A stretch of 64,000 nt of DNA from JACIYW01 sp014359745 (GTDB lineage: Bacteria > Pseudomonadota > Alphaproteobacteria > Rhodobacterales > Rhodobacteraceae). Position numbers and translations under genes: made by a program. Under the pieces are notes generated by a model. It was not told the origin of the DNA, did not search any database, and worked only from the letters and a program-made list of their open reading frames with translations. Location: positions 62,001 through 126,000 of the forward strand of contig JBNPWE010000002.1 in the NCBI GenBank assembly GCA_050433985.1, read 5' to 3'. How positions within the stretch are numbered: the first letter of the stretch is position 1; every line of letters starts with the position of its first letter. Of this stretch, positions 1 through 15,859 are shown piece after piece.

Positions 1-999
1 ATGATGGCCGAATTCGAACTTTCGGATGTGCAGGCCGAGGCGATCCTTAACATGCGCCTGCGCAGCTTGCGCAAGTTGGAAGAGATGGAGTTGAAGCGCG
101 AGCATGAGGCGCTGTTGATCGAGCGGGCCGATCTGGAGGATCTGCTGGCCGATGAGGGCCTGCAATGGGGCCGCATCGCCGATCAGTTGCGCGCGACGCG
201 CAAGGCCTTTGGCAAGGAGGCGCCGGGCGGCGCGCGGCGCTCGCGCCTGGCCGAGGCGGGGGTGATCGAGGATGTGCCGATCGAGGCGATGATCGAGCGC
301 GAGCCGATCACCGTCGTCTGTTCGAAAATGGGCTGGATCCGGGCGATGAAGGGCCATGTGGCCGCCGATACCGCGCTGAAATTCAAGGATGGCGACGAGG
401 GGCGGTTCGTGGTTCATGCGGAAACAACCGACAAGATCGTGATCTTCGGATCGAACGGGCGGTTCTATACGTTGTTGGGCGCGAACCTGCCCGGCGGCCG
501 CGGGATGGGAGAGCCGGTGCGGCTGATGGTCGATCTGCCCAATGAGGCGGATATCGTCGATCTGTTCGTGCACCGGCCCGCGGTGCGGCTGCTGGTGGCG
601 TCAAGCGCCGGGGACGGGTTCGTGGTGCCGGGCGACGAGGTTCTGGCGCAAACACGGGCGGGCAAGCAGGTGCTGAACGTGCGTGCGCCGGTGCGGGCGC
701 AGGCGTGCCGGGTGGTGGCAGGCGATCATGTGGCGGTGGTGGGCGATAATCGCAAATTGCTGGTTTTTGCGCTGGAGGAACTGCCCGAGATGGCGCGCGG
801 CAAGGGCGTGCGGTTGCAGAAATACAAGGACGGCGGGATGTCGGATGTGATGACATTCGCGATCGGCGACGGGTTGTCGTGGAAAGACCCGGCGGGGCGC
901 AGGCGTACCGAGGCGGATCTGGGCGAATGGCTGGCGCGGCGGGCGACGGCGGGGCGGATGGCCCCGCGCGGATTTCCGCGCGACAACCGGTTTACCTGA
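1..999 (+). CDS. parC: DNA topoisomerase IV subunit A, C-terminal part (cut by window start)
   Basis: This is the 3' end of a type IIA topoisomerase A subunit, the breakage-reunion half of topoisomerase IV that decatenates replicated chromosomes with ParE. The visible 332 residues begin in the end of the long coiled region (LSDVQAEAILNMRLRSLRKLEE, about residues 7-28, typical of ParC/GyrA just before the C-gate ends). They continue into the beta-pinwheel C-terminal domain with blade motifs such as GRFYTLLGANLPGGRGMGEP and ARGKGVRLQKYKDGG. The catalytic tyrosine and the true start lie upstream of the window, so the first ATG here is internal. The pinwheel lacks a clear GyrA-box (QRRGGKG), which favours ParC over GyrA. 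A G-rich hairpin and dispersed repeat follow the stop. Confidence 0.9.
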   Translation: MMAEFELSDVQAEAILNMRLRSLRKLEEMELKREHEALLIERADLEDLLADEGLQWGRIADQLRATRKAFGKEAPGGARRSRLAEAGVIEDVPIEAMIEREPITVVCSKMGWIRAMKGHVAADTALKFKDGDEGRFVVHAETTDKIVIFGSNGRFYTLLGANLPGGRGMGEPVRLMVDLPNEADIVDLFVHRPAVRLLVASSAGDGFVVPGDEVLAQTRAGKQVLNVRAPVRAQACRVVAGDHVAVVGDNRKLLVFALEELPEMARGKGVRLQKYKDGGMSDVMTFAIGDGLSWKDPAGRRRTEADLGEWLARRATAGRMAPRGFPRDNRFT

Positions 1000-1020
1000 G
1001 CGGGGCGCCTGTGACGGGCG

Positions 1021-1080
1021 CCGGGGGGCTGTCTGCCCCCCGGACCCCCCGAGAGTATTTTTGCCAAGATGAAGGGAAAG
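1021..1080 (+). repeat. Dispersed intergenic repeat, copy A (GGAGTATTT family)
   Basis: Begins with a perfect 9-bp inverted repeat (CCGGGGGGC at 1021-1029, GCCCCCCGG at 1035-1043), followed by a C-run, GAGAGTATTTTTG and CCAAGATGAAG. It lies 21 bp after the parC stop in the sense orientation and may double as a parC terminator. The same hairpin-plus-tail layout recurs at 47245-47300. Confidence 0.75.
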
Positions 1081-1104
1081 GCGCGTCAGGCCGCGGCTAC
1101 GTTC

Positions 1105-1290
1105 AGCCAGACCCCGCCTCTTGTTGCGCCATGGATGCCCCGATGCAGATACGCGGGCCTTCGCAGAAGGGTGGGCAGGCGAAGCGGTCGATGGCGCGGG
1201 GATCGTTGAAACGGTCGGGGTTGAAGGCATCCGGGGTTGTCCCACAGCAGGTGGTGGCGGTGCGGCGCTTCATCTTGCGCATGGTTTTGG
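1105..1290 (-). pseudogene. Cytochrome P450 C-terminal remnant, frameshifted
   Basis: The minus strand encodes the signature of a P450 haem-binding loop, PPFCEGPRICIGASMAQQEA, matching the F-x-x-G-x-R-x-C-x-G pattern; the haem-ligand Cys codon is at 1145-1147. Just upstream is the meander region, DAFNPDRFND in the same frame. The preceding HRHHLLWDNP is in a different frame, so a frameshift lies near 1230. About 60 residues of a normally 400-460 residue enzyme remain, and the conserved Phe-to-loop segment has become PPFCEG. No start codon or upstream P450 domains are present. It is a decayed gene, not an expressed one. Confidence 0.75.
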
Positions 1291-1352
1291 CGGCAAACAT
1301 CCGTGCGGGGTGCGGCAAAACCCGGTTGCGGCATCAAGGGTGTAGACAAGGC

Positions 1353-1380
1353 TTGATTTTTTGTCGGCTGGCCGATAACT
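1353..1380 (+). promoter_or_regulatory. Candidate sigma-70 promoter for tuf
   Basis: TTGATT at 1353-1358 and ATAACT at 1375-1380 are separated by 16 bp, placing a start about 55 bp before the tuf ATG. A second TTGACA at 1391-1396 has no good -10 partner. Inferred from motif spacing only. Confidence 0.35.
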
Positions 1381-1440
1381 CCGCCCGCAATTGACAACCG
1401 GGGTGTGGAACGCCCCCTTCAGTACGGGACGCCAGGAGCC

Positions 1441-2616
<1,176 letters not shown>

Positions 2617-2632
2617 GCGGGTTTGAAAAACG

Positions 2633-2664
2633 GGCCACCCTGCTGTTGCGGGGTGGTCTTTTTG
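2633..2664 (+). terminator. Rho-independent terminator after tuf
   Basis: Stem CCACCC (2635-2640) pairs with GGGTGG (2651-2656) around a 10-nt loop, followed by TCTTTTTG. It separates tuf from tRNA-Trp/secE. Confidence 0.8.
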
Positions 2665-2670
2665 TTGCGC

Positions 2671-2979
2671 GGTCGGTTCGGTGTGATTCGCAGCGGCAAT
2701 GGACCACGATCATCGAGGCATCGGTTTCGATTGGCTGGCCACAAAGCAATTTCAGATGAAAGTGACAGACTTATTCGGCTTGAAATTGCAATAGATCAAT
2801 ACCCACACCGTTTCACCGTTTCACCGTTTCACCGTTTCACCGAAAAGCCGAAACGCTGCAGGCCGGGGCCGGGGCAGTACAGGGCGAATGCCGGGACAAT
2901 CCGAAACACACCCCTGTCATCGGGCCGGATCTTGGCTGCGTTACTGTCGGCGGGGCCGCGCGATGCAGCGTTTAGCCCC
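2671..2979. other. Gene-free stretch between tuf terminator and tRNA-Trp
   Basis: No reading frame here looks like a gene on either strand. The first half is less GC-rich than its surroundings. The only structure I see is an octanucleotide tandem repeat at 2806-2842. Confidence 0.6.
2806..2842. repeat. Octanucleotide tandem repeat (TTTCACCG x4)
   Basis: Four perfect consecutive copies of TTTCACCG at 2811-2842, preceded by a partial CACCG at 2806-2810. It lies in non-coding DNA about 180 bp upstream of tRNA-Trp, so length changes would not shift a frame. Confidence 0.85.
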
Positions 2980-3008
2980 TTGATTTTGCCATGCCGGTGC
3001 CGTAGGTC
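2980..3008 (+). promoter_or_regulatory. Candidate promoter for tRNA-Trp/secE
   Basis: TTGATT (2980-2985), a 17-bp spacer and TAGGTC (3003-3008) would start transcription a few bases before the tRNA. The -35 is good and the -10 weak, which is common in this group. Motif inference only. Confidence 0.4.
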
Positions 3009-3020
3009 CGCGTCAGGCAG

Positions 3021-3096
3021 AGGGGTATAGCTCAGTTGGTAGAGCATCGGTCTCCAAAACCGAGGGTCGTGGGTTCGAGTCCCCCTGCCCCTGCCA
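3021..3096 (+). tRNA. tRNA-Trp (anticodon CCA)
   Basis: A 76-nt cloverleaf. The acceptor AGGGGTA pairs with TGCCCCT, the D arm contains AGCTCAGTTGGTAGAGC, the anticodon loop is CTCCAAA (anticodon CCA), and the T loop contains GGTTCGAGTCC. The discriminator is G, with CCA encoded in the gene. tRNA-Trp directly upstream of secE is a classic arrangement in alphaproteobacteria, and the two are probably co-transcribed. Confidence 0.97.
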
Positions 3097-3225
3097 GCCG
3101 GACGCCGCAGCTACCTGTCGGCCAGGTTCCCTGACGGGCGTGCGCAAGGGGCTGGTCGGCCAAAGGGTGCTTGAAACCACCGGCCTGCGCGCGTATCTGG
3201 CGCAAAGCTTCTTGTGAGGACCATC

Positions 3226-3423
3226 ATGGCCAAGGCAAATCCGATCCAGTTCATCCAGCAGGTGCGTTCCGAAGGCGGCAAGATCGCGTGGCCCGGACGC
3301 AGGGAAGTGGTCATGACATCGGTGATGGTTTTGGCGCTGTCGACGGTGACGGCGATCTTCTTTTTCGTGGTCGATCTGATCATCCGCACCGGGCTTCAGG
3401 CGGTTCTCAACCAGTTCGGCTGA
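3226..3423 (+). CDS. secE: Preprotein translocase subunit SecE
   Basis: The small essential subunit of the SecYEG channel. The 65-residue protein has the conserved amphipathic stretch with KIAWPGRREV (about residues 19-28), then one transmembrane helix (TSVMVLALSTVTAIFFFVVD) and a short tail. The single-helix form is normal outside gammaproteobacteria. The start follows GAGGACC, a usable ribosome-binding site. It lies 129 bp after tRNA-Trp and before nusG, with an intrinsic terminator-like hairpin in between. Confidence 0.95.
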   Translation: MAKANPIQFIQQVRSEGGKIAWPGRREVVMTSVMVLALSTVTAIFFFVVDLIIRTGLQAVLNQFG

Positions 3424-3501
3424 AATCCCGGCATGGTCGGCGCGAGGCACTTGCAACCCGGCGGGCGGGGTTGTAACAGCATGGCAACGTCGGGACAAAG
3501 G

Positions 3502-3533
3502 GCGCGCAGCGATTCGGTTGCGCGCTGTTTTTT
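3502..3533 (+). terminator. Terminator or attenuator between secE and nusG
   Basis: GCGCGCA (3502-3508) and TGCGCGC (3519-3525) form a perfect 7-bp stem around a 10-nt loop, followed by TG and six T residues (3528-3533). It sits inside what is normally one transcription unit, so it may act as an attenuator, or nusG may have its own promoter after it. Confidence 0.7.
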
Positions 3534-3601
3534 GTTCTTCGAGAGAAGCAATTGAATGGGCCGGGCGCGGTTGCGCCGGGCAGGACGGGGTGACGGAGAA
3601 C

Positions 3602-4135
3602 ATGGCGAAGCGGTGGTATTCAGTCAGCGTCCTTTCGAATTTCGAAAAGAAGATCGCCGAACAGATCCGGACAACGGTGGCGGAAAAAGGCCTTGAGGAC
3701 GAGATTGTCGAGGTGCTCGTGCCGACCGAAGAGGTGATCGAGGTGCGTCGCGGCAAGAAGGTGACATCCGAGCGGCGATTCATGCCCGGCTATGTGTTGG
3801 TGCGTATGGAGATGACCAATCAGGGCTATCACCTGATCAACTCGATCAACCGCGTCACCGGGTTTCTGGGCCCACAGGGCAAACCGATGCCGATGCGCGA
3901 CGAAGAGGTCAACCAGATCCTCAACCGTGTCGAGGAGACCGAGAACGCGCCGCGCAACCTGATCCGGTTCGATATTGGCGAACAGGTTCAGGTGACCGAC
4001 GGGCCGTTCGAGGGGTTCTCGGGAATGGTCGAGGATGTGGACGAGGCGCACAATCGCCTGAAGGTGACGGTGTCGATCTTTGGCCGGGCGACCCCGGTAG
4101 AGTTGGAATTCACGCAGGTGACCAAGGGCGCCTGA
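3602..4135 (+). CDS. nusG: Transcription termination/antitermination factor NusG
   Basis: NusG binds the RNA polymerase clamp, suppresses pausing and links polymerase to Rho or to the ribosomal protein S10. The 177-residue product has the N-terminal NGN domain (WYSVSVLSNFEKKIAEQI at residues 5-22; RRFMPGYVLVRM around 55-66) and a C-terminal KOW domain (VQVTDGPFEGFSGMVEDVD about 125-143). The ATG at 3602 gives the canonical MAKRWYSV start; longer upstream frames lack it. It precedes rplK by 108 bp. Confidence 0.97.
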   Translation: MAKRWYSVSVLSNFEKKIAEQIRTTVAEKGLEDEIVEVLVPTEEVIEVRRGKKVTSERRFMPGYVLVRMEMTNQGYHLINSINRVTGFLGPQGKPMPMRDEEVNQILNRVEETENAPRNLIRFDIGEQVQVTDGPFEGFSGMVEDVDEAHNRLKVTVSIFGRATPVELEFTQVTKGA

Positions 4136-4157
4136 CGTGATGGGTCGTGGGAGGTGA

Positions 4158-4222
4158 GCGGGGCGCGCCCCGCGGGCCGGACCACTAAACCGAAGACCGC
4201 AGGCCACGCGTGGCCCTTGCGG
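4158..4222 (+). promoter_or_regulatory. Paired palindromes in the rplKA leader
   Basis: A perfect 16-bp palindrome (GCGGGGCGCGCCCCGC, 4158-4173) and a 14-bp palindrome (GGCCACGCGTGGCC, 4202-4215) flanked by pairing CCGCA/TGCGG would form two stable hairpins just before the rplK ribosome-binding site. In many bacteria L1 represses the rplKA mRNA from its leader. Whether either hairpin is the L1 site is not shown by the sequence. Confidence 0.5.
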
Positions 4223-4243
4223 AGGTGAAAAAGGAGAGGCCGG

Positions 4244-4672
4244 ATGGCCAAGAAGATAATCGGGCAGCTCAAGCTGCAAGTAAAGGCGGGGCAGGCGAAT
4301 CCGTCGCCCCCGATCGGTCCGGCGCTGGGTCAGCGCGGGATCAACATCATGCAGTTTTGCAAGGATTTCAACGCCCGCACCCAGGATCTGGAACCGGGAT
4401 CGCCGACCCCGGTGATCATCACCTATTATCAGGACAAATCCTTCACCATGGAACTCAAGACGCCGCCTGCGTCATTCCTGTTGAAGAAGGCGGCCAAGGT
4501 GAATGCCGGATCGAAAACGCCAGGCCGGGCGAATGCCGGATCGGTCACCGTGGCGCAGGTCAAGGAAATCGCCGGGATCAAGATGAAGGATCTCAGCGCC
4601 AATGACGTCGAGGCGGCGATGCAGATCATCCTGGGCTCTGCCCGGTCGATGGGTATCGAGGTGAAGGGATAA
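4244..4672 (+). CDS. rplK: 50S ribosomal protein L11
   Basis: L11 forms the base of the ribosomal stalk with 23S rRNA and contacts elongation factors and stringent-response proteins. The 142-residue length is standard. The N-terminal domain carries the thiostrepton-region motif NPSPPIGPALGQRGINIMQFCK (split here from residue 20 on), and the C-terminal RNA-binding domain has AGIKMKDLSANDVEAAM. A short internal duplication, NAGS-K-TPGRA-NAGS, is seen near residues 84-96. It starts after AAAAAGGAGAGG and ends 3 bp before rplA. Confidence 0.97.
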   Translation: MAKKIIGQLKLQVKAGQANPSPPIGPALGQRGINIMQFCKDFNARTQDLEPGSPTPVIITYYQDKSFTMELKTPPASFLLKKAAKVNAGSKTPGRANAGSVTVAQVKEIAGIKMKDLSANDVEAAMQIILGSARSMGIEVKG

Positions 4673-4675
4673 GTC

Positions 4676-5374
4676 ATGGCAAAGCTGGGAAAACGGACCC
4701 GTACCGCCCGCGAGGCCTTCGCCGGGAAAGAGAACCTGTCGGTTGAAGAGGCCGTCAAGCTGGTGAAATCCGCGGCGCAGGCGAAATTCGACGAAACCGT
4801 CGAAGTGGCGATGAACCTCGGGGTTGATCCGCGCCATGCCGATCAGATGGTGCGCGGTGTGGTCAGCCTGCCGAACGGCACCGGCAAGACCATGCGCGTG
4901 GCGGTGTTCGCGCGCGGCGCCAAGGCCGATGAGGCCAAGGCGGCGGGTGCCGATATCGTTGGCGCGGAAGACCTGATGGAAACCATCCAGTCCGGCAAGA
5001 TCGAGTTCGACCGTTGCATCGCGACGCCAGACATGATGCCGCTGGTGGGGCGTCTGGGCAAGATCCTGGGCCCGCGCAACCTGATGCCGAACCCCAAGGT
5101 CGGCACGGTGACGATGGATGTGAAGACGGCGGTCGAGGCGGCCAAGGGCGGCGAAGTGCAGTTCAAGGTTGAAAAGGCCGGGGTGATCCATGCCGGGATC
5201 GGCAAGGTTTCGTTTGACGAGGGAAAGCTGGCCGAAAACCTGCGCGCCTTTGTCGATGCGGTGTCCAAGGCCAAGCCGGCAGGCGCCAAGGGCGCCTATC
5301 TGCGCAAGGTGTCGATCGCCTCGACGATGGGGCCGGGGGTCAGCGTTGATCTGACCTCGGCGACCGGGAGTTGA
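4676..5374 (+). CDS. rplA: 50S ribosomal protein L1
   Basis: L1 binds 23S rRNA at the L1 stalk and, in studied bacteria, represses its own mRNA. The 232-residue product has family-typical length and motifs, including NLGVDPRHADQMVRG (about 43-57), the LGPRNLMPNPKVGTV segment near 127-141 and the C-terminal GPGVSVD. Its ATG lies 3 bp after the rplK stop, indicating translational coupling. A REP-like doublet begins 3 bp after its stop. Confidence 0.97.
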   Translation: MAKLGKRTRTAREAFAGKENLSVEEAVKLVKSAAQAKFDETVEVAMNLGVDPRHADQMVRGVVSLPNGTGKTMRVAVFARGAKADEAKAAGADIVGAEDLMETIQSGKIEFDRCIATPDMMPLVGRLGKILGPRNLMPNPKVGTVTMDVKTAVEAAKGGEVQFKVEKAGVIHAGIGKVSFDEGKLAENLRAFVDAVSKAKPAGAKGAYLRKVSIASTMGPGVSVDLTSATGS

Positions 5375-5377
5375 CGG

Positions 5378-5442
5378 GTAGGGTGCGCATTCATCGCGCA
5401 CCCCCAAAGGTGGTTTCGGTGCGCGATGAATGCGCACCCTAC
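5378..5442. repeat. REP-like doublet, copy 1 (25-bp perfect inverted arms)
   Basis: Arms at 5378-5402 and 5418-5442 are perfect reverse complements of 25 bp around a 15-bp spacer. Each arm starts or ends with GTAGGGTGCGC and is itself a small hairpin (GTGCGC...GCGCAC around ATTCATC). The element sits immediately after rplA inside the ribosomal protein operon. A second copy with inverted arrangement lies between rpoB and rpoC. Confidence 0.9.
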
Positions 5443-5452
5443 GAATTCGTCC

Positions 5453-5492
5453 GGGCCTTTGGGCCCTGGTGAATGGCGGGGCCCAAAGGCCC
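5453..5492 (+). promoter_or_regulatory. Strong hairpin in the rplJ leader
   Basis: GGGCCTTTGGGCCC (5453-5466) and GGGCCCAAAGGCCC (5479-5492) are perfect 14-bp complements with a 12-nt loop. It lies in the 300-bp leader between rplA and rplJ, where an L10-L12 autoregulatory structure or an rplJL promoter is expected. No U-run follows, so it is unlikely to be a simple terminator. I see no coding potential in 5443-5680. Confidence 0.55.
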
Positions 5493-5680
5493 TGTCCTGT
5501 CCGAGACGGTGGGGGGGCCCTGGCCCTTAATATCCTGCCCGAGATGGGGATCGAGACGAATTTTCCGGGGGTGATCCCTCGGGTGGTTTTGGCCTCGGGA
5601 CCCTAGACCGGACCCGAACGTCCCGGCATCTGCCGGGGCAAAACGAGCCGGGGGGAAACCCCCAAACTTGGAGTGAAACT

Positions 5681-6196
5681 GTGGATAGAGCCCAGAAAGA
5701 GAAAGTGGTCGAGGAACTCGGCCAGATCTTCGAAAGCTCTGGCGTCGTGGTGGTTGCCCATTACGAAGGCATGACAGTTGCTCAGATGCAGGGCCTGCGC
5801 GCGCAAATGCGTGATGCGGGTGGGTCCGTCCGCGTCGCAAAGAACAGGCTCGCCAAGATCGCCCTTGAGGGACAGCCCTGCGCAAGCCTGGCCGACCTTC
5901 TGACGGGCATGACCGTACTGGCCTATTCCGAAGACCCTGTCGCAGCAGCGAAGGTCGCGGATGCCTATGCCAAGACCAACGACAAGTTCGTTGTTCTTGG
6001 TGGGGCGATGGGCAGTTCGGCCCTCGACCCGGCTGGTGTGAAAGCCGTGGCTGCGATGCCGTCGCGTGAAGAGCTGATTGCTCAGATCGCCTCGTGCCTC
6101 GGGGCCCCGGCCAGCGCCATTGCCGGTGCGATTGGCGCACCTGGTTCGAACATCGCGGGCATCCTCTCCACCATCGAGGAGCGGGAAGCCGCCTGA
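5681..6196 (+). CDS. rplJ: 50S ribosomal protein L10
   Basis: L10 anchors the L7/L12 dimers to the ribosome stalk base. The 171-residue protein starts with GTG, giving MDRAQKEKVVEELG, after CTTGGAGTGAAACT. The RNA-binding N-terminal domain includes VVVAHYEGMTVAQMQGLR (about 23-40) and VAKNRLAKIAL. The C-terminal Ala/Gly-rich helix that binds L12 ends with STIEEREAA. It is followed after 68 bp by rplL. The start at 5681 is the only one that gives the conserved N-terminus. Confidence 0.97.
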   Translation: MDRAQKEKVVEELGQIFESSGVVVVAHYEGMTVAQMQGLRAQMRDAGGSVRVAKNRLAKIALEGQPCASLADLLTGMTVLAYSEDPVAAAKVADAYAKTNDKFVVLGGAMGSSALDPAGVKAVAAMPSREELIAQIASCLGAPASAIAGAIGAPGSNIAGILSTIEEREAA

Positions 6197-6264
6197 GCAA
6201 TGCCAAGCCTTCGCAGGGACGATATGCCCGCGTCGGAACACACCTTAGAAAGTGGAAACGGAAA

Positions 6265-6642
6265 ATGGCTGATCTTAAGAAACTTGCCGAAGAAATCGTG
6301 GGTCTGACCCTTCTTCAGGCGCAGGAACTGAAAACCATCCTCAAGGATGAATATGGCATCGAACCCGCAGCGGGCGGCGCCGTGATGATGGCTGGCCCTG
6401 CGGCTGGCCCGGCCGAAGCGGCCGAGGAAAAGACCGAATTCGACGTGATCCTGCTTGAAGCCGGCGCACAGAAGATCAACGTGATCAAGGAAGTGCGCGC
6501 GATCACCGGTCTTGGCCTGAAAGAAGCCAAGGATCTGGTCGAAGCCGGTGGCAAGGCCGTGAAAGAAGCGGCCTCCAAGTCGGAAGCCGAAGAAATCAAG
6601 GCCAAGCTGGAAGCAGCCGGTGCCAAGGTTGAACTGAAGTAA
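6265..6642 (+). CDS. rplL: 50S ribosomal protein L7/L12
   Basis: L12 forms the mobile stalk that recruits translation GTPases. The 125-residue acidic protein has the N-terminal dimerisation helices (MADLKKLAEEIVGLTLLQAQEL), an Ala/Gly/Pro hinge (about residues 35-52) and the conserved C-terminal domain (FDVILLEAGAQKINVIKEVR; GLGLKEAKDLVE). The ATG at 6265 is chosen over a longer upstream frame because it gives the canonical start. It is followed by a 249-bp gap with a strong hairpin before rpoB. Confidence 0.97.
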   Translation: MADLKKLAEEIVGLTLLQAQELKTILKDEYGIEPAAGGAVMMAGPAAGPAEAAEEKTEFDVILLEAGAQKINVIKEVRAITGLGLKEAKDLVEAGGKAVKEAASKSEAEEIKAKLEAAGAKVELK

Positions 6643-6720
6643 TCGGGGCGGTGCGCGCCTGCGCACCCGTCGCGTAATATGGCTGGGTCCGGGGAAATTC
6701 GGGCCCGGCCAAACCTGTTC

Positions 6721-6751
6721 TGGACAGGGCTTTGGCCCGAAGCCCTGTCCA
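6721..6751 (+). promoter_or_regulatory. rplL-rpoB intergenic hairpin
   Basis: TGGACAGGGCTT (6721-6732) and AAGCCCTGTCCA (6740-6751) are perfect 12-bp complements around a 7-nt loop. There is no U-run. In E. coli the rplL-rpoB gap holds a partial terminator and an RNase III site; this hairpin occupies the same place and may balance ribosomal protein against polymerase expression. Confidence 0.55.
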
Positions 6752-6891
6752 GGGTCAGGTTTCGGGTTCGGGAGCATGCCGGTGGGACGGCACGCATGAA
6801 TAGAACCCCCACCCCCCGTTTCGCAAGCGGCGCGCGGCCGGCCCCCCGACGGCAAGCGCGCCCGCGAAAGACATGAAAGGTGACGACGAGC

Positions 6892-11028
<4,137 letters not shown>

Positions 11029-11036
11029 CGGGCCAG

Positions 11037-11096
11037 GGGTGCGCAATGAATGCGCACCCTGCCCGTGCCCGTAGGGTGCGCATTCATTGCGCACCC
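11037..11096. repeat. REP-like doublet, copy 2 (24-bp perfect inverted arms)
   Basis: Arms at 11037-11060 and 11073-11096 are perfect 24-bp reverse complements around 12 bp. The unit is the same GTAGGGTGCGCATTC sequence as at 5378, but the two units face the other way round. It fills most of the rpoB-rpoC gap. Confidence 0.9.
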
Positions 11097-11128
11097 ATCC
11101 TTCCCCGCCCGCATTCAAGGATCTGACA

Positions 11129-15376
<4,248 letters not shown>

Positions 15377-15425
15377 GGCGCACAGGCCACGCGGCACCTG
15401 CCCGGTGCCGCCCCGCAAGGCAACA

Positions 15426-15453
15426 CCCCGCCGGGACACCCGGCGGGGTTTTT
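15426..15453 (+). terminator. Rho-independent terminator of the rpoBC operon
   Basis: Perfect 10-bp stem CCCCGCCGGG (15426-15435) and CCCGGCGGGG (15439-15448) with an ACA loop, followed by TTTTTCG. Confidence 0.93.
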
Positions 15454-15478
15454 CGTTCGGGCGGGGTTTTTCGTTCGG
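15443..15478 (+). repeat. 18-bp tandem duplication of the terminator 3' half
   Basis: The 18 bp at 15443-15460 (right stem half plus U-tract) are repeated exactly at 15461-15478. The second copy has no left stem half of its own. Confidence 0.9.
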
Positions 15479-15774
15479 CATCGTGGCTTTCCACCGGGGG
15501 GGCCAATCCGCTATGGGTGGGAAACGCGAATGACCGGGCCAGAGGTTTGACGAGGGGGTAGCGATCGTGGGGCAGAACCTGCACACGGCGCAATTGACCG
15601 GATTGCACGGTGCCCTTGGGGGCGTTCTTGCCGATTTTCAGCCGCGGTTCGCGCCTCTGGTTTCGGTGCCGGGCGGATGGCCAGAGACATGATAATCAAG
15701 CGGGGAATTGCGATTTCGCTGTTTGGCGCGCATAATGGCCCAAGCCTGAAATGCAGCACATAGTTTTTCAGTTT
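15479..15774. other. Non-coding gap between rpoC terminator and the paa operon
   Basis: No convincing gene. A 41-codon GTG frame at 15567-15692 has no recognised similarity. The last third becomes clearly AT-richer, as expected ahead of a promoter. Confidence 0.5.
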
Positions 15775-15820
15775 TTGCTGTTTCTTGTGCCGCTTTTGTT
15801 GTATGAGCGACCAAACGGTC
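15775..15820 (+). promoter_or_regulatory. Candidate paa operon promoter and operator
   Basis: TTGCTG (15775-15780), an 18-bp spacer and TTGTAT (15799-15804) make a plausible promoter. A short palindrome GACC-AAAC-GGTC (15809-15820) lies over the expected start point. It resembles the GACC/GGTC half-sites used by several TetR-type regulators of acyl-CoA catabolism. The TetR-family gene at the far end of this operon is the natural candidate to bind here. Motif inference. Confidence 0.35.
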
Positions 15821-15859
15821 AATGAATTGGCGCAAGCCATGACCCCGGAGGAGACCTGC

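Noticed and set aside
2806..2842. Octanucleotide array considered as a CRISPR or origin-type iteron
   Set aside because: Units are 8 bp and contiguous without spacers; four copies with no nearby replication gene.
3140..3217. 25-codon GTG frame between tRNA-Trp and secE that could be a leader peptide
   Set aside because: No ribosome-binding site and no regulatory codon run; the region partly resembles the 5' module of the dispersed repeat.
15567..15692. 41-codon GTG frame downstream of rpoC
   Set aside because: No homology, weak start context, and no support beyond an open frame.
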